NCBI RefSeq assembly: GCF_015831345.1
Contig: NZ_JADWYS010000001.1
Coordinates: 2,818,618 to 2,882,617 of the forward strand
Direction of reading: 5' to 3'
Source: Caenimonas aquaedulcis
GTDB taxonomy: Bacteria; Pseudomonadota; Gammaproteobacteria; Burkholderiales; Burkholderiaceae_C
Length of the DNA: 64,000 nucleotides
The position numbers and the translations under genes are program-made. The notes beneath the pieces are model-generated. The model did not search any database. It was not told the origin of the DNA and saw only the letters and a program-made list of their open reading frames with translations. Positions 17,973 through 27,554 of this stretch are shown here, piece after piece. Each line of letters begins with the position of its first letter. Position 1 is the stretch's first letter.

Positions 17973-19322
17973 TCAGGCGAATGCCCGGTCGTTGCCGGCG
18001 AGGCGGCCGGCACATTCTGCTTCGATTGCGCGCAGCGAATTGTCGATGGAGACGGGCAGGCCGCCATCGCCGTACACGCTGCCGGGCCACTCGTCGAACC
18101 CGTCCGCCGCGCCTTGCGGCGCGCCGCCGTGGCGCCGCAACCAGTTCGCGAGGGCCGCGGGTACGCCCCAGCGGTCGAGGCGGCCGTAGGCCACGCGCGG
18201 CGGCACGGCGGCCGGCGCGAGGGGCGGAAGGGTGGACAGGGCGGCGAACGCATCCCGCCAACCCTGCAGCATCGTGGAGCGGTCGTAGCGCCCTGCCACC
18301 GATTCGCGCGCGCGTGCGGAGAGGCCGGCAAGCAGCGCCGGGTCGCGCGAGAGGCGATCCAGGTGCGACGCGGCCAGCGCCACGTCGCCTACCGGAAAGC
18401 TCAGGCAGTTGTGCCCCGGCCGCAGCAGGCCTTCGGCGGCAAAACCGAAATATTCGCTGACCACCGGCACGACCCCGTTCTGCATGGCCTCGATCAGGGC
18501 GAGCGGGCTGCCCTCGGTGACCGAGGCGAGCACCAGCGCATCGAGTTGCGGATACACCTCGCGATACAGCACGGCGCGCTCCTGGAACCCGAGGAAGCGC
18601 GTGGGCGGCCGCGGTTCGATGGCGCGCACCGCCGCTTCCGTCGCGGCGCGGTCGGGACCATCGCCTGCCACCGTCATCGCGATGGGTGTCCCCTCGCGCA
18701 CGCACGCGCGCAGGACGGCCGCGACGTCGCCGGATCGCTTGATGCTGTTTTCGATGCGGCCGACGTATCCCACGCGCAGGGGCCCGGCGCGGGGCGCGCG
18801 CGGATGGGCCGCAACCGGCACCCCGTTGCGCACCCACCGCACGCGCTCGGGGGCGAATGCCTGCGACGCGGCCAGCCACCGGTGCTGCAGGCCGCTCACC
18901 ACGACGACGGTGTCGATCACGTGCCGGTAGCCGACGAGGTCGGCCAAGGTCCCCGTGTGCAGCGAGTGCACGGCGCAGAGCAGGCGCGCCTTGCCGCCTC
19001 GCGCGCGTTCCGCTACGAGCGCGGGCAGCGCATCCCCGATCGCCAGCGGCATGACCGCGTCGGGCGCGACCTGCCGCACCAGCCGGCCCACGGCGGCCTG
19101 CCGCGCGGAAGGGGTGGCCGCGCGTCCGTCCATCAGGTGCACCTGGCGCATGTATGGATGGTGGGCGACGAACTGCTCGGGGTCGTTGTGGCGCCGGCCG
19201 AGGGCGAGGCCGTAGTGGATGTCCCAGCCCCCTTCCTGCAGGAAGGGCAGCACCTCGGACATCCAGGCTTCGATGCCTCCCCAGTGGTTGTGGGTCTGGC
19301 TCAGCACCAACAGGCGGGGCAT
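17973..19322 (-). CDS. Family 4 glycosyltransferase
   Basis: The 449-residue protein has a GT-B fold. The start 'MPRLLVLSQTHNHWGGIEAW' has the acceptor-side glycine loop. 'LRVGYVGRIENSIKRSGDV' and 'SVTEGSPLALIEAMQNGVVP', with the E-x7-E motif, form the donor-binding half. About 90 C-terminal residues after the catalytic core are not typical and may be a membrane- or partner-binding extension. It follows the methyltransferase gene by 12 bases. Sugar specificity is unknown. Confidence 0.9.
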   Translation of the reverse strand: MPRLLVLSQTHNHWGGIEAWMSEVLPFLQEGGWDIHYGLALGRRHNDPEQFVAHHPYMRQVHLMDGRAATPSARQAAVGRLVRQVAPDAVMPLAIGDALPALVAERARGGKARLLCAVHSLHTGTLADLVGYRHVIDTVVVVSGLQHRWLAASQAFAPERVRWVRNGVPVAAHPRAPRAGPLRVGYVGRIENSIKRSGDVAAVLRACVREGTPIAMTVAGDGPDRAATEAAVRAIEPRPPTRFLGFQERAVLYREVYPQLDALVLASVTEGSPLALIEAMQNGVVPVVSEYFGFAAEGLLRPGHNCLSFPVGDVALAASHLDRLSRDPALLAGLSARARESVAGRYDRSTMLQGWRDAFAALSTLPPLAPAAVPPRVAYGRLDRWGVPAALANWLRRHGGAPQGAADGFDEWPGSVYGDGGLPVSIDNSLRAIEAECAGRLAGNDRAFA

Positions 19323-19334
19323 GCGGCGTCCGGG

Positions 19335-20225
19335 TCAGCGGCGCACGCCGATGAAGTAGATGCCGCGCCCGCTCAGGTCGATGCCGTGCGCATGGTCGGC
19401 CACGTCCGCGACGCGCTGGTGCAGCGCATCGAAGTGGCGGGCGAGGAAATCCATGATGACGGGCGTGCCGATGCGCAGCGGATGCCCGGCGTCGAAGCGG
19501 TGCCGGCTCTCGCTTTCGACTTCGCCCGTGTCGTAGAGCCGGTCGTGGAACACGAACGCGGCGCCGGGCTTCGAGATCCGCAGCAGGGCTTCGAAGATGC
19601 GCGGCGCATCGAAGCAGTGCTCCAGGACATTGATCATCACCACCAGGTCGAAGGCACCGCAGGCGGGCATCTCCTCGATCGGGAATGCGAGCTTCCGCTC
19701 GACCGGGATCCCCTGCTCCAGCCAGGCCGGCCGCACGGTGCGCACGAGCCGCCGCAGCGCCCGGCCCGGCAGCGAAGTGCCGAGCGAGCGCTCGAGGCCG
19801 CTGGGTGCCACCTTCACGCGGCCGTGCCGGTAGGTGCAATGCCGGTGCGCGGGGTAGCTCGCGATGAGCGGATCCAGCAGGACGCAGCGGCCGATGGACA
19901 TGTGCCTCGCCAGCACGCGCAGGTTGGTGAAGGGGCCGCAGCCCAGCTCGATGGCGCGGTCGAACGCGCGCCCCGCGATGGCGGCATAGTGGTCGAAGGA
20001 AGCGGCGTGCTCGTCGTTGCGGTCGTCGGTGGCATGCGCCGCATCCTCCATCCACGTCCTGCGCTCGTAGCGCTGCGCAAGCTGCCAGCGCTCGAGCGGC
20101 ACCTTCACGATGCCCTTGCCGTCCTCGATGTAGCGGGCGTCGTTGTGCTGCTCGAGCAGCGTGCGCGCGGCGTCGCCGAGCGTCGCCTGCAGGTTCTCGT
20201 CCACGTAGAGGTACTCGTCCTTCAC
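19335..20225 (-). CDS. Class I SAM-dependent methyltransferase
   Basis: The 296-residue protein starts with GTG at 20225, overlapping the Wzt stop as GTGA; this adds 'KDEYLYVDENLQATLGDAAR' before the core. The SAM motif is 'AFDRAIELGCGPFTNLRVL' near residue 96, followed by the acidic strand 'CVLLDPLIASYP' and 'FDLVVMINVLEHCFDAPRIF', a typical methyltransferase-11 motif IV. Placed directly after the ABC ATPase, it may cap or decorate the glycan chain. In ABC-exported O-antigens, methyl or phosphate caps are recognised by the Wzt C-terminal domain, so this is an attractive but unproven role. Confidence 0.85.
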   Translation of the reverse strand: MKDEYLYVDENLQATLGDAARTLLEQHNDARYIEDGKGIVKVPLERWQLAQRYERRTWMEDAAHATDDRNDEHAASFDHYAAIAGRAFDRAIELGCGPFTNLRVLARHMSIGRCVLLDPLIASYPAHRHCTYRHGRVKVAPSGLERSLGTSLPGRALRRLVRTVRPAWLEQGIPVERKLAFPIEEMPACGAFDLVVMINVLEHCFDAPRIFEALLRISKPGAAFVFHDRLYDTGEVESESRHRFDAGHPLRIGTPVIMDFLARHFDALHQRVADVADHAHGIDLSGRGIYFIGVRR

Positions 20226-21532
20226 GGCGCTTCTCCTTCCAGGGGCATCGCGGCGCTGTCGATGGCGTCGAGGTGCAGCGCCTCGCGGCGCCACGCGAGG
20301 CGCGGGCGCACCGTGCCCGCGGGCCGCCAGTGCCAGCCCGGCGCGCGGGGAAAGTCGTCCGCCACGGTGAAGGAGATGATGGAGTGCTCGGTGGTCACCA
20401 CCTCCTGGCGGTCGCGCACCAGCAGCACGTCCAGCGTATAGAGGCCGTCGTTGAGCAGGTGGCCCGGCACTTCGCAGGTGAAGGTGTAGGTGCCCGCGCT
20501 CGCAGGTCCGCCGTCGATGCGGTCCTCGAAGAAGCTGCCGCTGCTGAACACCATCACCTGCTGGTCGTTGTAGCAGTGCAGGAACACGTCGATGTTGTCT
20601 TCGCCGACGAGCGTGGCGTCGACTTCGATCGACATTCCCGCGATGCCGGAGATGGGGCCCGCGTCGGGCCCGCTCGCCGGGACCACGGCCACGCGCGTCA
20701 CGTGCGGCTCGCGCGCGGACGCGGCGCCGGGCTTGACGCTCACCTGGTAGGTGGACGCGGCATGGCCGGCATACTGGTCCAGCACGGCGCCGATGGGACC
20801 CATGCCCGCGAGCTGCCCGCGCTCCAGCAGCAGGCCGGTGGTGCACAGGTTGCGCAGCGCGGTGAGGTTGTGGGAGACGAAAACGACGGTGCGCCCGCCG
20901 CGCGCGACGTCGCCCATGAGGCCGAGGCAACGCTTCTGGAAGTCCGCGTCGCCCACGGCGAGCACTTCGTCCACGAGCATGATGTCGGCCTCCACGTGCG
21001 CCGCGACGGCGAACGCGAGGCGCACGTACATTCCGCTGGAATAGCGCTTGACGGGCGTATCCAGGAATTTCTCCACGCCCGCGAACGCGACGATGGCGTC
21101 GAGCTTGCGGTCGATCTCGCGGCGCGTCATGCCCAGGATGGTGGCGTTCAGGAAGATGTTCTCGCGCCCCGTGAGTTCGGGATGGAAGCCGGTGCCCACC
21201 TCGAGCAGGCTCGCGATGCGCCCGCGCACCGTGATGCGCCCGCGCGTGGGCGCCGTGATGCGGCTCAGCATCTTGAGCAGCGTGCTCTTGCCCGCGCCGT
21301 TGCGGCCGACCACGCCGAACACCTCGCCCGGCGCGATCTCGAAATCCAGCCCGCGCAGCGCCCAGAAGCGCGAAGCCTGCCCGTCCTCGCCGGCGTCGCG
21401 CGCCGCGCTCCGGCGTGCGGGCGAGCGCAGCGCGCGCGACAGCAGTTCGTAGAAGGTGGAAGGCGGCTGGCGCTGCGCGCCGACCGTGTACTCTTTCCAG
21501 AGGTCGCTGACCTGGATGGCGTAGGGGCTCAT
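20222..21532 (-). CDS. wzt: Polysaccharide ABC exporter ATPase with C-terminal carbohydrate-binding domain
   Basis: The 436-residue protein has an ABC ATPase at about residues 7-255: Walker A 'GVVGRNGAGKSTLLKML', signature 'KRYSSGMYVRLAFAVAAHVE', Walker B 'IMLVDEVLAVGDADFQKRC', and 'VFVSHNL' for the switch His. A beta-sandwich Wzt_C domain follows from about residue 275 ('VTRVAVVPASGP', 'MSIEVDATLVGEDNIDVF', 'DGLYTLDVLLVRD'). The extra domain, as in Wzt of E. coli O9a, binds the modified end of the finished glycan. It forms a cytoplasmic-membrane exporter with the adjacent permease, whose stop overlaps this start by one base. Confidence 0.95.
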   Translation of the reverse strand: MSPYAIQVSDLWKEYTVGAQRQPPSTFYELLSRALRSPARRSAARDAGEDGQASRFWALRGLDFEIAPGEVFGVVGRNGAGKSTLLKMLSRITAPTRGRITVRGRIASLLEVGTGFHPELTGRENIFLNATILGMTRREIDRKLDAIVAFAGVEKFLDTPVKRYSSGMYVRLAFAVAAHVEADIMLVDEVLAVGDADFQKRCLGLMGDVARGGRTVVFVSHNLTALRNLCTTGLLLERGQLAGMGPIGAVLDQYAGHAASTYQVSVKPGAASAREPHVTRVAVVPASGPDAGPISGIAGMSIEVDATLVGEDNIDVFLHCYNDQQVMVFSSGSFFEDRIDGGPASAGTYTFTCEVPGHLLNDGLYTLDVLLVRDRQEVVTTEHSIISFTVADDFPRAPGWHWRPAGTVRPRLAWRREALHLDAIDSAAMPLEGEAP

Positions 21533-22383
21533 CAGATGATGTCGGCGAACCTGCGTTCGACCTTCTCGAAGTAGCTCACGCCGAGCGCGAAGACCGCGAT
21601 CGCCGTCGCGAACGAAATGGACAGGCCCAGCAGGTCGAACGGCCTGCCGAGGAACGCCGCGCGGAATCCCTCCACCAGCCCGCTCATCGGGTTGAGGTAG
21701 AGCAGCCACTGCCAGCGCGGGGGAACGATGGAGACCGGGAAGATCACCGGCGTCACGTATAGCCAGATCTGCACGAGAAAGGGCGTGAGGTGCGTGAAGT
21801 CGCGATAGGCGACCGTCAGCGCGGACAGCAGCGTGCCGACGCCGAGCGCGGTGAAGACGAGCGCGGCGAGCAGCAGCGGCGCCGCGAGCAGCTGCCACGT
21901 CCACGGCACGCCGTACCAGACCATCATGAGCAGCAGGATGCCGATGGACACGAGCAGGTCCGCCAGCCCCGCGCCCACGGACGCGAGCGGGATGATCAGG
22001 CGCGGGAAGTAGACCTTGCTCACCAGGTGTGCGGAGCCCACCAGCGAGCCGCCTGACGCGCTGATCGCGCCGGCGAAGAAGGTCCAGGGCAGGAGCCCGG
22101 CGAAGACGAAGATGGGGTAGGGCAGCCCGTCCGAGGGAATCCGCGCGAGCGCGCCGAAGACGACGCTGAAGATGAGCATCGTCGTGAACGGACGGATCAC
22201 GGCCCAGGCCGCGCCCAGCACCGTCTGCTTGTAGCGCACCTTGATGTCGCGCGTCGCCAGCACCCACAGCAGCTCGCGGTAGGCCCAGAGCTCGCGCCAG
22301 TCGAGCATGTGCCAGCCGCGGGGCGGCTCGATCACCGTCACGTGTTCGTGGTCGAAGTAGGCGTTGGCGCGGGGTTCAGACAT
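21532..22383 (-). CDS. wzm: Polysaccharide ABC exporter permease (ABC-2 type)
   Basis: The start at 22383 ('MSEPRANAYFDHEHVTVI') gives 283 residues and an eight-base overlap with the gene upstream; an earlier in-frame ATG would run 54 bases deeper into that gene. The protein has the ABC-2 layout: 'WRELWAYRELLWVLATRDIKV' interfacial helix, then six membrane segments including 'YKQTVLGAAWAVIRPFTTML', 'IFVFAGLLPWTFFAGAI' and 'LYVTPVIFPVSIVPPRWQWL'. It pairs with Wzt to flip the undecaprenol-linked chain to the periplasm. Confidence 0.95.
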   Translation of the reverse strand: MSEPRANAYFDHEHVTVIEPPRGWHMLDWRELWAYRELLWVLATRDIKVRYKQTVLGAAWAVIRPFTTMLIFSVVFGALARIPSDGLPYPIFVFAGLLPWTFFAGAISASGGSLVGSAHLVSKVYFPRLIIPLASVGAGLADLLVSIGILLLMMVWYGVPWTWQLLAAPLLLAALVFTALGVGTLLSALTVAYRDFTHLTPFLVQIWLYVTPVIFPVSIVPPRWQWLLYLNPMSGLVEGFRAAFLGRPFDLLGLSISFATAIAVFALGVSYFEKVERRFADII

Positions 22384-25300
22384 GGGGGACCGCGGCCTCT
22401 TCGGTGGACAGGCCGGGAAACACCGACCCGAATGCATGCGCGAAGTCCGCGTCCACCGCGGCGGTGGCGTAGCGGCTTTCCACGAGCCGGCGTGCGGCGA
22501 GCCCCATGCGGCCGCGCAGCGCGCGGTCGGCGAGGAGGGCGCCGGCCGCCTCCGCCATCGCCTGGGGCGAGGCGTCGGCCAGGCATCCCGTTTCCCCCGG
22601 GATCACGAATTCTTCCGGCCCGCCGCAACGCGTGGACACGACCGGCACACCGCAGGCCATGGCTTCGAGCGCCGCGATGCACAGGCCTTCCTGGTGCGAG
22701 GGCACGACGAAGATGTCCAGCGTCTGCAGCTGCTCGCGCATCTGGTCGTGCGACAGGTCCGGCAGGAAGCGCACGTGACCGTCCAATCCCAGCGCCTGCA
22801 CGTCGCGAAGGATGCGGGCATCCGGCGCGTCGCCCATGAGCAGCCCTGTGGCCTCATGGCCCTGCGCGCGCAGGCGGGCGATGGTCTGCAGCAGGAGGCC
22901 GATGTTCTTGCGCGGGTCGCGAAAGCGTCCCGCGAAACCCAGGCGGCCGGGCACCACGGCATCCGGCCGGGGCACGAACAGGTCGCTGCGGATCGGCACG
23001 GGCAGGATCGACGTGCGGAACTGCGGCCCCGCCAGGCCGCCAAGAACGCGTGCCGTGTGCTGGCTGAGCGACAGCACGCTTCCGCCGGCGAGCAGCTTCT
23101 TCTCCAGGCGGCGGATCACCGGGGCGTTGACGCAGGTGTCCAGCAGCCTGCGCAAGAGCGGGAAGTGCCGCACGCGGTCTTCGCGGTCGCCCTGCCAGTC
23201 CGTCGCCACCCACGCGAGGTACGGGCGGCCCGTGCGCCAGAACGGCGTCGCGGCGAGCGCGTTGCCCGACACGGCGACGAAGGCATCGCAGCTGTCCATC
23301 ACCTGGCGCCAGTAGCTGTTCGCGGCGTAGTGCGTGAATTCGAGTTCCGGCAGCCAGGCGCCGATCGCATGGCTTTCGCGCGCGTCGTACGCGATGCCCC
23401 GGCGGCCGCCGGCGCGGCGCTGCAGCAGGCGGAAGGACGGCACGGAGAGCTGGGGCACGACGCTGTAGGGCGCGTAGTGCGCCAGCACGGGCTCGAGCCC
23501 TCGTGCGGCGAGGTGGCGGATGACGAAACTCGTCATCGCGCTCACGCCGCCGGGGCCCGGCGCGATGGTCGACACCAGCACGCGCGGCACCCGCGCGGAG
23601 CGTCCGCAGCCGGCCGCGCGCGCGGGCCGCGCGCTCGCCCCGTACGTGTAGCGCGCCCAGCCGCGCAGCCCGCGTGCCGCGTGGCCCGGCGCGCCGAGCC
23701 ACTCGCGCACCGGCACCAGGAAGCCGGTTTTCGGGCGTTGCAGCACGTCGCGCGAGAGCCCGGGCGCCGCGGATTGCGCGACCTGCCGCTTGCTCACCTG
23801 CGGGTGCGCCGCGATCCAGGGCGCGGCCGCGCGCAGCAGCTCGACGTCGACGAAGGGCACGCGGATCTCGAGGGAGTGCGCCATGCCGGCCCAGTCGGCG
23901 TCGCACAGGAGCTGGTGGCGCATGTACCAGGACATCTCGAGCGCGCTCACCGCCAGGCGGCTGCGCCCCGCGCCATGGAACTGCGCGGCGTCGCCGTCCA
24001 GCCGGGCGAGCTGCTGCAGGTCCCGCCAGCCATCGCGTGCCATGTCGGGGTCCATCACCTGCGGCAACTCCCAGGGCATGAACAGGCCGCGGCGCAGCAG
24101 GTAGGCGCCGCCGAGCGTCCCGCCGTATTCGAGGAGCCCCGCGTACTTGGGCGAGGTGAGGCGGCGCACCAGCGGGTCGGACAAGGTGCGGACGAATCGT
24201 CCGAACGCCGGCACGCGCGCAAACGGTGCGGCGAGGCGGGCGAGCAGCGGGGTTTGGCGAAAGCTCGGGTAGGAGCCGAGCAGTTCATCGCCGCCCAGCC
24301 CGGAGAGCGCCACCTTCATCCCTTGCGAGGCGGCCGCGCGCGCGACGAACCAGGTGTTGACGCCGTCGATCGAGGGCTGGTCCATGGCGGCCAGCAGGCG
24401 CTCGCGCTCGGCCTGGAAGTCCTGGCGCTCCACGCTCACCTCGGTGTGGCGGGCGCCCAGCTGACCGGCAATGTCGCGGGCCATCGGCGCTTCGTCATGG
24501 GCGCTTCCGGCGTATTCCGCGAAGGCCAGTGTGAGGGTGCGGGGAGATGCGCCCGCAGCCGTGGCGAGGGACGCGAGCATCGAGGAGTCCAGGCCCGCGG
24601 ACAGGAAGATGCCCACCGGCACATCCGAGACGAGGTGCGCGCGCACGCTGTCGCGCAAGGCGGCGGCGATGGCGTCGCGTGCGTCCTCTTCGGTCCCTGT
24701 GGCGGGATGGGCCGACGCGTCGCGCAGGATGTCCGCGACCAGGCAATAGGGCTGCGGCGGCTGCACGCCGTTTTCGCCCGCCCACATGAAGTGGCCCGGC
24801 TGCAGGCAGCGGATGCCGCGGTAGAGCGTCCACGGCGCGGGGACGCTGCCCCAGAGGAAGTACCCGGCGTGGCCCGCGGGCTCGGGGCGCCGGTCGACGT
24901 CCGCCTGCAGCAGCGCCTTCACCTGCGAAGCGGCCCTCAACGTGCGGCCGTCGTCGGCGTAGTACAGGGGCTTGATGCCGAAGGCGTCGCGCGCGAGCAG
25001 CATCGCGCGCCGGCGGCCGTCCCACAACGCGAAGGCGAACATGCCGCGCAACTTCTCCAGCATGCGCGTGCCGTGAAGCGCATAGAGCTCGAGCAGCACC
25101 TCCGTGTCGGAGTCGCTCCTGAACGTGCGGCCGGCGGCCAGCAGTTCGGCGCGCAGTTCGCGGTAGTTGTAGATCTCGCCGTTGAAGCTGATCGTGAGCG
25201 AGCCGTCGGCGCTGCGCATCGGCTGCGCACCGCCTTCGGTGAGGTCGATGATGGACAGGCGCCGGTGCCCCAGGCCCACGCGCCCGTCCGCCGAAAACCA

Positions 25301-25417
25301 CTCGCCGGTGCCGTCCGGTCCGCGCGCCGCCATGTGGTCGCGCACGGCCCGCAGTTCCGCGCGATCGACGGGGTCCGCGGACCCGGAATAGGCGAAGGCC
25401 GCCGCGACACCGCACAT
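22376..25417 (-). CDS. Fusion of asparagine-synthetase-like amidotransferase and family 4 glycosyltransferase
   Basis: One 1013-residue frame carries two complete enzymes. Residues 1 to about 593 are class-B asparagine synthetase: 'MCGVAAAF' with Cys2, 'YNYRELRAEL', PP-loop SAGLDSS at 273-279, and 'SGLGGDELLGSYPSF'. Residues about 612-1013 are GT4: 'VLVSTIAPGPGGVSAM', 'LGFAGRFRDPRKNIGLLL', and the retaining motif 'QEGLCIAALEAMACGVP'. The linker (about 594-611) is Arg/Ala/Gly-rich. No stop or frame change separates them. I know of no standard family with this architecture. Either it is a real fusion that amidates and transfers the same sugar, or a lost stop between two former genes. It starts four bases after the UXS stop. 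Confidence 0.88.
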   Translation of the reverse strand: MCGVAAAFAYSGSADPVDRAELRAVRDHMAARGPDGTGEWFSADGRVGLGHRRLSIIDLTEGGAQPMRSADGSLTISFNGEIYNYRELRAELLAAGRTFRSDSDTEVLLELYALHGTRMLEKLRGMFAFALWDGRRRAMLLARDAFGIKPLYYADDGRTLRAASQVKALLQADVDRRPEPAGHAGYFLWGSVPAPWTLYRGIRCLQPGHFMWAGENGVQPPQPYCLVADILRDASAHPATGTEEDARDAIAAALRDSVRAHLVSDVPVGIFLSAGLDSSMLASLATAAGASPRTLTLAFAEYAGSAHDEAPMARDIAGQLGARHTEVSVERQDFQAERERLLAAMDQPSIDGVNTWFVARAAASQGMKVALSGLGGDELLGSYPSFRQTPLLARLAAPFARVPAFGRFVRTLSDPLVRRLTSPKYAGLLEYGGTLGGAYLLRRGLFMPWELPQVMDPDMARDGWRDLQQLARLDGDAAQFHGAGRSRLAVSALEMSWYMRHQLLCDADWAGMAHSLEIRVPFVDVELLRAAAPWIAAHPQVSKRQVAQSAAPGLSRDVLQRPKTGFLVPVREWLGAPGHAARGLRGWARYTYGASARPARAAGCGRSARVPRVLVSTIAPGPGGVSAMTSFVIRHLAARGLEPVLAHYAPYSVVPQLSVPSFRLLQRRAGGRRGIAYDARESHAIGAWLPELEFTHYAANSYWRQVMDSCDAFVAVSGNALAATPFWRTGRPYLAWVATDWQGDREDRVRHFPLLRRLLDTCVNAPVIRRLEKKLLAGGSVLSLSQHTARVLGGLAGPQFRTSILPVPIRSDLFVPRPDAVVPGRLGFAGRFRDPRKNIGLLLQTIARLRAQGHEATGLLMGDAPDARILRDVQALGLDGHVRFLPDLSHDQMREQLQTLDIFVVPSHQEGLCIAALEAMACGVPVVSTRCGGPEEFVIPGETGCLADASPQAMAEAAGALLADRALRGRMGLAARRLVESRYATAAVDADFAHAFGSVFPGLSTEEAAVPHV

Positions 25418-25421
25418 GCCG

Positions 25422-26381
<960 letters not shown>

Positions 26382-26382
26382 A

Positions 26383-27354
26383 TCAGGCGGCGGGCGCCGC
26401 TTCGGCGTGGGCGCGGAAATCCGCGTAGGCCAGGGCGAGGCCCTCTTCCAGCGGCGTGCGCGGCTTCCAGCCCAGGGCGAGCAGCCGCGACGAGTCGATC
26501 AATTTGCGGGGCGAGCCGTCGGGACGGCTCGTGTCGAAGGTGATCCGGCCCTCGTAGCCGACGGTGCGTGCGACGGCGTGCGCGAGTTCCGCGATGCTCA
26601 CGTCGCTGCCGAAGCCCACGTTCAGCAGGCCCTGCATGGGCCGGGTGTTCGCCTGCCAGTCGGAGGTGGAGAGGTTCATCACGTGCACGCTGGCGAGGGC
26701 CATGTCGTCCACGTAGAGGAATTCGCGCCGCGGCGTGCCCGTGCCCCATACCGCGACGCTCGGGGCGCCCGCGCGCTTCGCTTCGTGGAAGCGCCGCATC
26801 ATCGCGGGCACGACGTGGCTGTTCTCCGGGTGGTAGTTGTCGCCGGGGCCGTAGAGGTTGGTGGGCATCACGCTGCGATAGTCCGTGCCGTATTGCCGGT
26901 TGTAGCTCTCGCACATCTTGATGCCGGCGATCTTGGCCACGGCATACGGCTCGTTCGTGGGCTCCAGCGGGCCGGTGAGCAGGGCGTCCTCGTTCATCGG
27001 CTGCGGTGCGAGCCGCGGATAGATGCAGCTGGAGCCGAGGAACAGGAGCTTGCGCACGCCGGTGAGGTAGGCGGCGTGGATCACGTTGGCCTGCACCATG
27101 AGGTTGCTGTAGATGAACTCCGCCGGGTAGGTGTTGTTGGCGTGGATGCCGCCCACGCGGGCGGCCGCCAGGTACACCTGTTCGGGCCGCTCGCGCTCGA
27201 AGAATCCCTGCACCGCGCGCTGGTCGGTGAGGTCGAGTTCGGCGCGCGAACGCAGCACGAGCGTGGACGCGCCTTGCGCGCCGAGGGCACGCACGATGGC
27301 GCTGCCCACCATGCCACGGTGGCCGGCGACGAAGATTTTGGGTGAAGCCGTCAT
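26383..27354 (-). CDS. fcl: GDP-L-fucose synthase
   Basis: The 323-residue SDR begins '[19 protein letters not shown]', with '[19 protein letters not shown]', '[16 protein letters not shown]' and the catalytic Tyr/Lys in '[20 protein letters not shown]', all hallmarks of Fcl/WcaG. It is an epimerase-reductase converting GDP-4-keto-6-deoxy-mannose to GDP-L-fucose with NADPH. The usual partner gmd (GDP-mannose 4,6-dehydratase) is not in the window and must be elsewhere. This is the first gene of the tight minus-strand operon, preceded by about 200 bases without a gene. Confidence 0.95.
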   Translation of the reverse strand: MTASPKIFVAGHRGMVGSAIVRALGAQGASTLVLRSRAELDLTDQRAVQGFFERERPEQVYLAAARVGGIHANNTYPAEFIYSNLMVQANVIHAAYLTGVRKLLFLGSSCIYPRLAPQPMNEDALLTGPLEPTNEPYAVAKIAGIKMCESYNRQYGTDYRSVMPTNLYGPGDNYHPENSHVVPAMMRRFHEAKRAGAPSVAVWGTGTPRREFLYVDDMALASVHVMNLSTSDWQANTRPMQGLLNVGFGSDVSIAELAHAVARTVGYEGRITFDTSRPDGSPRKLIDSSRLLALGWKPRTPLEEGLALAYADFRAHAEAAPAA

Positions 27355-27554
27355 GTTGGGGCGGCGATGCGCGCGTGGGCGCAGGTCGCTGGGGCCGCAG
27401 TCCGATGTTGAACAGAGTTGGCGGTCACCGCAGGAACCGCCGGAGAGCCCACATCATGACCGACGCCGCGCGGTTCGGCAAGGCGCGCGCCCTCTGGGCG
27501 GGCCTCTTCCGTGAAGTCCTGCGCACAAGCGCGCCGCCCCTGCGCTGCGGCGTC
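27355..27554. promoter_or_regulatory. Gene-free gap upstream of the polysaccharide operon
   Basis: About 200 bases separate fcl from the end of the orphan gene on the same strand. It is the first gap of any size in 27 kb, so it is the best candidate for the operon promoter. It holds an inverted repeat GGCGGT-N10-ACCGCC (27420-27441) that could form a six-pair hairpin. No T-run follows it, so a terminator is doubtful. I see no convincing -35/-10 pair. Confidence 0.35.

Noticed and set aside
27420..27441. Rho-independent terminator between the orphan gene and fcl
   Set aside because: A six-pair GC stem is present but no T-run follows on either strand, so it is reported only as an inverted repeat.
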